Below are positions 62,338-64,000 of a DNA stretch of 64,000 nucleotides, piece by piece (the first letter of the stretch is position 1; each line of letters begins with the position of its first letter). The position numbers and the translations under genes are program-made. This DNA comes from Methanosarcina siciliae T4/M. Its GTDB lineage: Archaea > Halobacteriota > Methanosarcinia > Methanosarcinales > Methanosarcinaceae. The stretch is from the NCBI RefSeq assembly GCF_000970085.1, contig NZ_CP009506.1, forward strand, positions 806,001 through 870,000, given 5' to 3'. Below the pieces are notes generated by a model, which was not told the DNA's origin, did not search any database, and saw only the letters and a list, made by a program, of their open reading frames with translations.

Positions 62338-64000
62338 TTAGAACACCCCCTCCGTTTCGATTTCAACAGGCTTCTGGAGGTACGAGTCCTCAACCATATA
62401 ATTGGCTTTACTCACGGTGTAGTACTTCCTGAATTTGCGGTCTATATCTTTCTGCATCGCAGTATCGACTCTTTCCGGAACTTTCGCATTCACCCAGTAA
62501 GTTTTTCCTTTCGGGGTGGCTTCGATTTCTCCGTCCTTTACAACGATTTCCCCGCCTTTCAGAGTATATGTTGCACCTGAAAAAGCTTGCTTAACCTTTG
62601 CGTACTCTGTCGAGGGGTCAACCTGGTCAGGCAGGAGGTCATAGATTGCAATGTCTGCATCCGAGCCAACTTTCAGGTTTCCTTTCTCCGGCCTGCTGTA
62701 TATCTTTGACTGGGTGCTCCTTGTCATGACGGCAAGCTCATAGAAGTCCAGTTCCCTGTCGATCCCGGGCAGTACCATCCTGTCAAGAGCCATCTTGGAA
62801 AAGCCTGAGATAACCTCTGCTCTCCTCTTTGCGCTCATAAGGTAGGTAAAAGCTTCAGGATAGTTAACGAAAGAACCGCCGTTGGGGCTGTCGGTTGTGA
62901 ACATGATTTTCCAGGGGTCCTTTACGAGCAGGGCGAGTTCAAGCCCTATTGCCCACTGGACTGCGTTTACGAAACTTTTTGGGGAATAAAACAGAGGAAC
63001 GACTCCGGACGCATCTTCCAGTTCGATGTCCTGATTGCTCCATTTTTCGTGCAGCATTCTTGAATTTGCGTATTCCACAGGTCCGTCTGCAGTCATTGTC
63101 ACTGCAGGGCCAAAGATTACCTGCCCGAGGTCAAAAGTCAGGTGGTCCGCCCCGTTGACATAGTCTGCAACCATCGGGGCTCCGGTCTCAAAGTCCCTCC
63201 AGGAAGTCCCAGCGTAGGCATTGAACTGCACGTGAGTTACATGCAGGGCCTGTCTGTCCCGGCTCGGCTTAACCTTCTCAAGGAGCTTCATGGTTTCTAT
63301 GGTGGTTTCATAGTTTCCGGGCTTTCCGAGGTTGTTGCAGTGCACGTGTATGGAGTGAGGGAGTTGCAGGCGCTCGTTAGCTTCTACGAGCCCCATAAGG
63401 ATCTCTGCAGGAGTTACATCAAAGTTAGGGACAGGGTCGTAAAGGCCGCTTACGTTCCTTCCCCAGCCCCAGGCTTCTCCGCCTCCGGGGTTTACAATCT
63501 TTACGCCATAGCCTCTTGAAGCTTTCAGGCCCCAGGCAATGTAAGCTGCAAGTTTTTCAGGTTCCTTGTCCCGGATATATTCCATAACCTGCCAGTTGCT
63601 CCCGAAGAGAGAAAGCCCCATTTTGTCAAGGATAGGGATTTCCTTAAACTCCTCATGGGTGTGCCTTGCGGCAAGCAGGGGGATTGCAGCTTCACAGATA
63701 GTTGTGTACCCGAGTTTTGCATACCTGTACCCGATTGCGTAAGTATTGGGGGTGTTGTACCCTACCTGCGCTCTTGTCTTTTCGGTGCGTGCAACCTGGC
63801 CCGAAAGTCCGGGTACAGGGTTTTTCCTTGCATCATTCGGATTGATGAAACGGCCTACGTTAATTTTTCCTGCGCTGTGGGTGTGCCCGTCAAAGCCTCC
63901 TGCCATGGTGAGCTTGCCTGCTGCATCGATTACCTTAGCATTTCCGGAGACGCTCTCTACGATCTTTCCGTCTCTGATGCAGATGTCCATGGGCTCGCAG
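62338..64000 (-). CDS. fwdA: Formylmethanofuran dehydrogenase subunit A, 5' end outside window
   Basis: The visible 550-odd residues include the metal-dependent amidohydrolase core of subunit A: the HxH in GGFDGHTHSAG, the likely carboxylated Lys region (SRGYGVKIVNPGG), HVHCNNLG and TTDSPNGG. Subunit A handles the formate to formylmethanofuran step. The frame remains open past the ATG at 63988-63990 to the window end (CEP before MDICIRDG), so the true start lies further right. Gene order A then C with C last fits the tungsten-type fwd operon, with B and D expected upstream. Confidence 0.92.
   Translation of the reverse strand, partial: CEPMDICIRDGKIVESVSGNAKVIDAAGKLTMAGGFDGHTHSAGKINVGRFINPNDARKNPVPGLSGQVARTEKTRAQVGYNTPNTYAIGYRYAKLGYTTICEAAIPLLAARHTHEEFKEIPILDKMGLSLFGSNWQVMEYIRDKEPEKLAAYIAWGLKASRGYGVKIVNPGGGEAWGWGRNVSGLYDPVPNFDVTPAEILMGLVEANERLQLPHSIHVHCNNLGKPGNYETTIETMKLLEKVKPSRDRQALHVTHVQFNAYAGTSWRDFETGAPMVADYVNGADHLTFDLGQVIFGPAVTMTADGPVEYANSRMLHEKWSNQDIELEDASGVVPLFYSPKSFVNAVQWAIGLELALLVKDPWKIMFTTDSPNGGSFVNYPEAFTYLMSAKRRAEVISGFSKMALDRMVLPGIDRELDFYELAVMTRSTQSKIYSRPEKGNLKVGSDADIAIYDLLPDQVDPSTEYAKVKQAFSGATYTLKGGEIVVKDGEIEATPKGKTYWVNAKVPERVDTAMQKDIDRKFRKYYTVSKANYMVEDSYLQKPVEIETEGVF

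Overview
The window looks like a stretch of a Methanosarcina chromosome. The clues are a two-domain methanosarcinal S-layer protein with a Thr/Glu tether and C-terminal anchor (58279-60300), tungsten-type formylmethanofuran dehydrogenase genes fwdA/fwdC at the right edge (61579-64000), a methylcobamide:CoM methyltransferase homologue (5008-6033), a split NrpR nitrogen regulator (49729-50499), DUF1724-type methanosarcinal regulators, CARDB and TolB-like surface proteins, and long AT-rich intergenic stretches full of short tandem repeats. I see no rRNA or tRNA gene, no CRISPR array, no intact insertion sequence and no prophage.

Layout. 1-7 kb: two TaqI-like target-recognition-domain proteins without a methylase, a membrane histidine kinase, the CoM methyltransferase and a DMT exporter. 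7-15 kb: a NTP-pyrophosphatase/cupin fusion, a GNAT enzyme, a beta-propeller surface protein, a YigZ/IMPACT protein with an apparent CTG start, an Asn-X-Thr-rich lipoprotein and a polar amino-acid ABC importer (binding protein, permease, ATPase) with an intergenic hairpin. 15-22 kb: an MFS carrier, a UbiA-type prenyltransferase and a three-gene minus-strand cluster (radical SAM enzyme, EgtD-like methyltransferase, arginine-deiminase-like enzyme) that may make or modify an unknown small molecule. 22-28 kb: an SPL-like radical SAM protein, an AhpD-like protein, a flippase-like/GT4/polysaccharide-deacetylase operon and a double cupredoxin-like protein lacking copper ligands. 28-33 kb: two paralogous DUF1724 regulators, two methyltransferases and a 45-residue small protein.

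34-39 kb: a His-rich CDF metal transporter, then a minus-strand sulfur cluster TusA, DsrE-like, IscS-like, IscU-DUF59. The IscS-like protein has lost the PLP-binding lysine and other PLP-pocket residues, so sulfur may enter by another route; this is the most interesting system I see. 39-47 kb: a CARDB surface protein, an unrecognised 390-residue protein, TyrS, a Thg1 homologue that appears to be decaying, a PRC-barrel protein and malate dehydrogenase. 47-57 kb: an RNase H-fold exonuclease, cupin-type phosphoglucose isomerase, NrpRII, RecJ-like and PD-(D/E)XK nucleases, DUF1699, an AGGGTTTAATT repeat tract and Elp3. 57-64 kb: an unknown protein, S-layer protein, lipoprotein and fwdC/fwdA.

Functions were assigned by reading motifs and recalling families; no database search was run. 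Several starts were moved from the longest frame on the basis of ribosome-binding sites; each case is stated in its entry.
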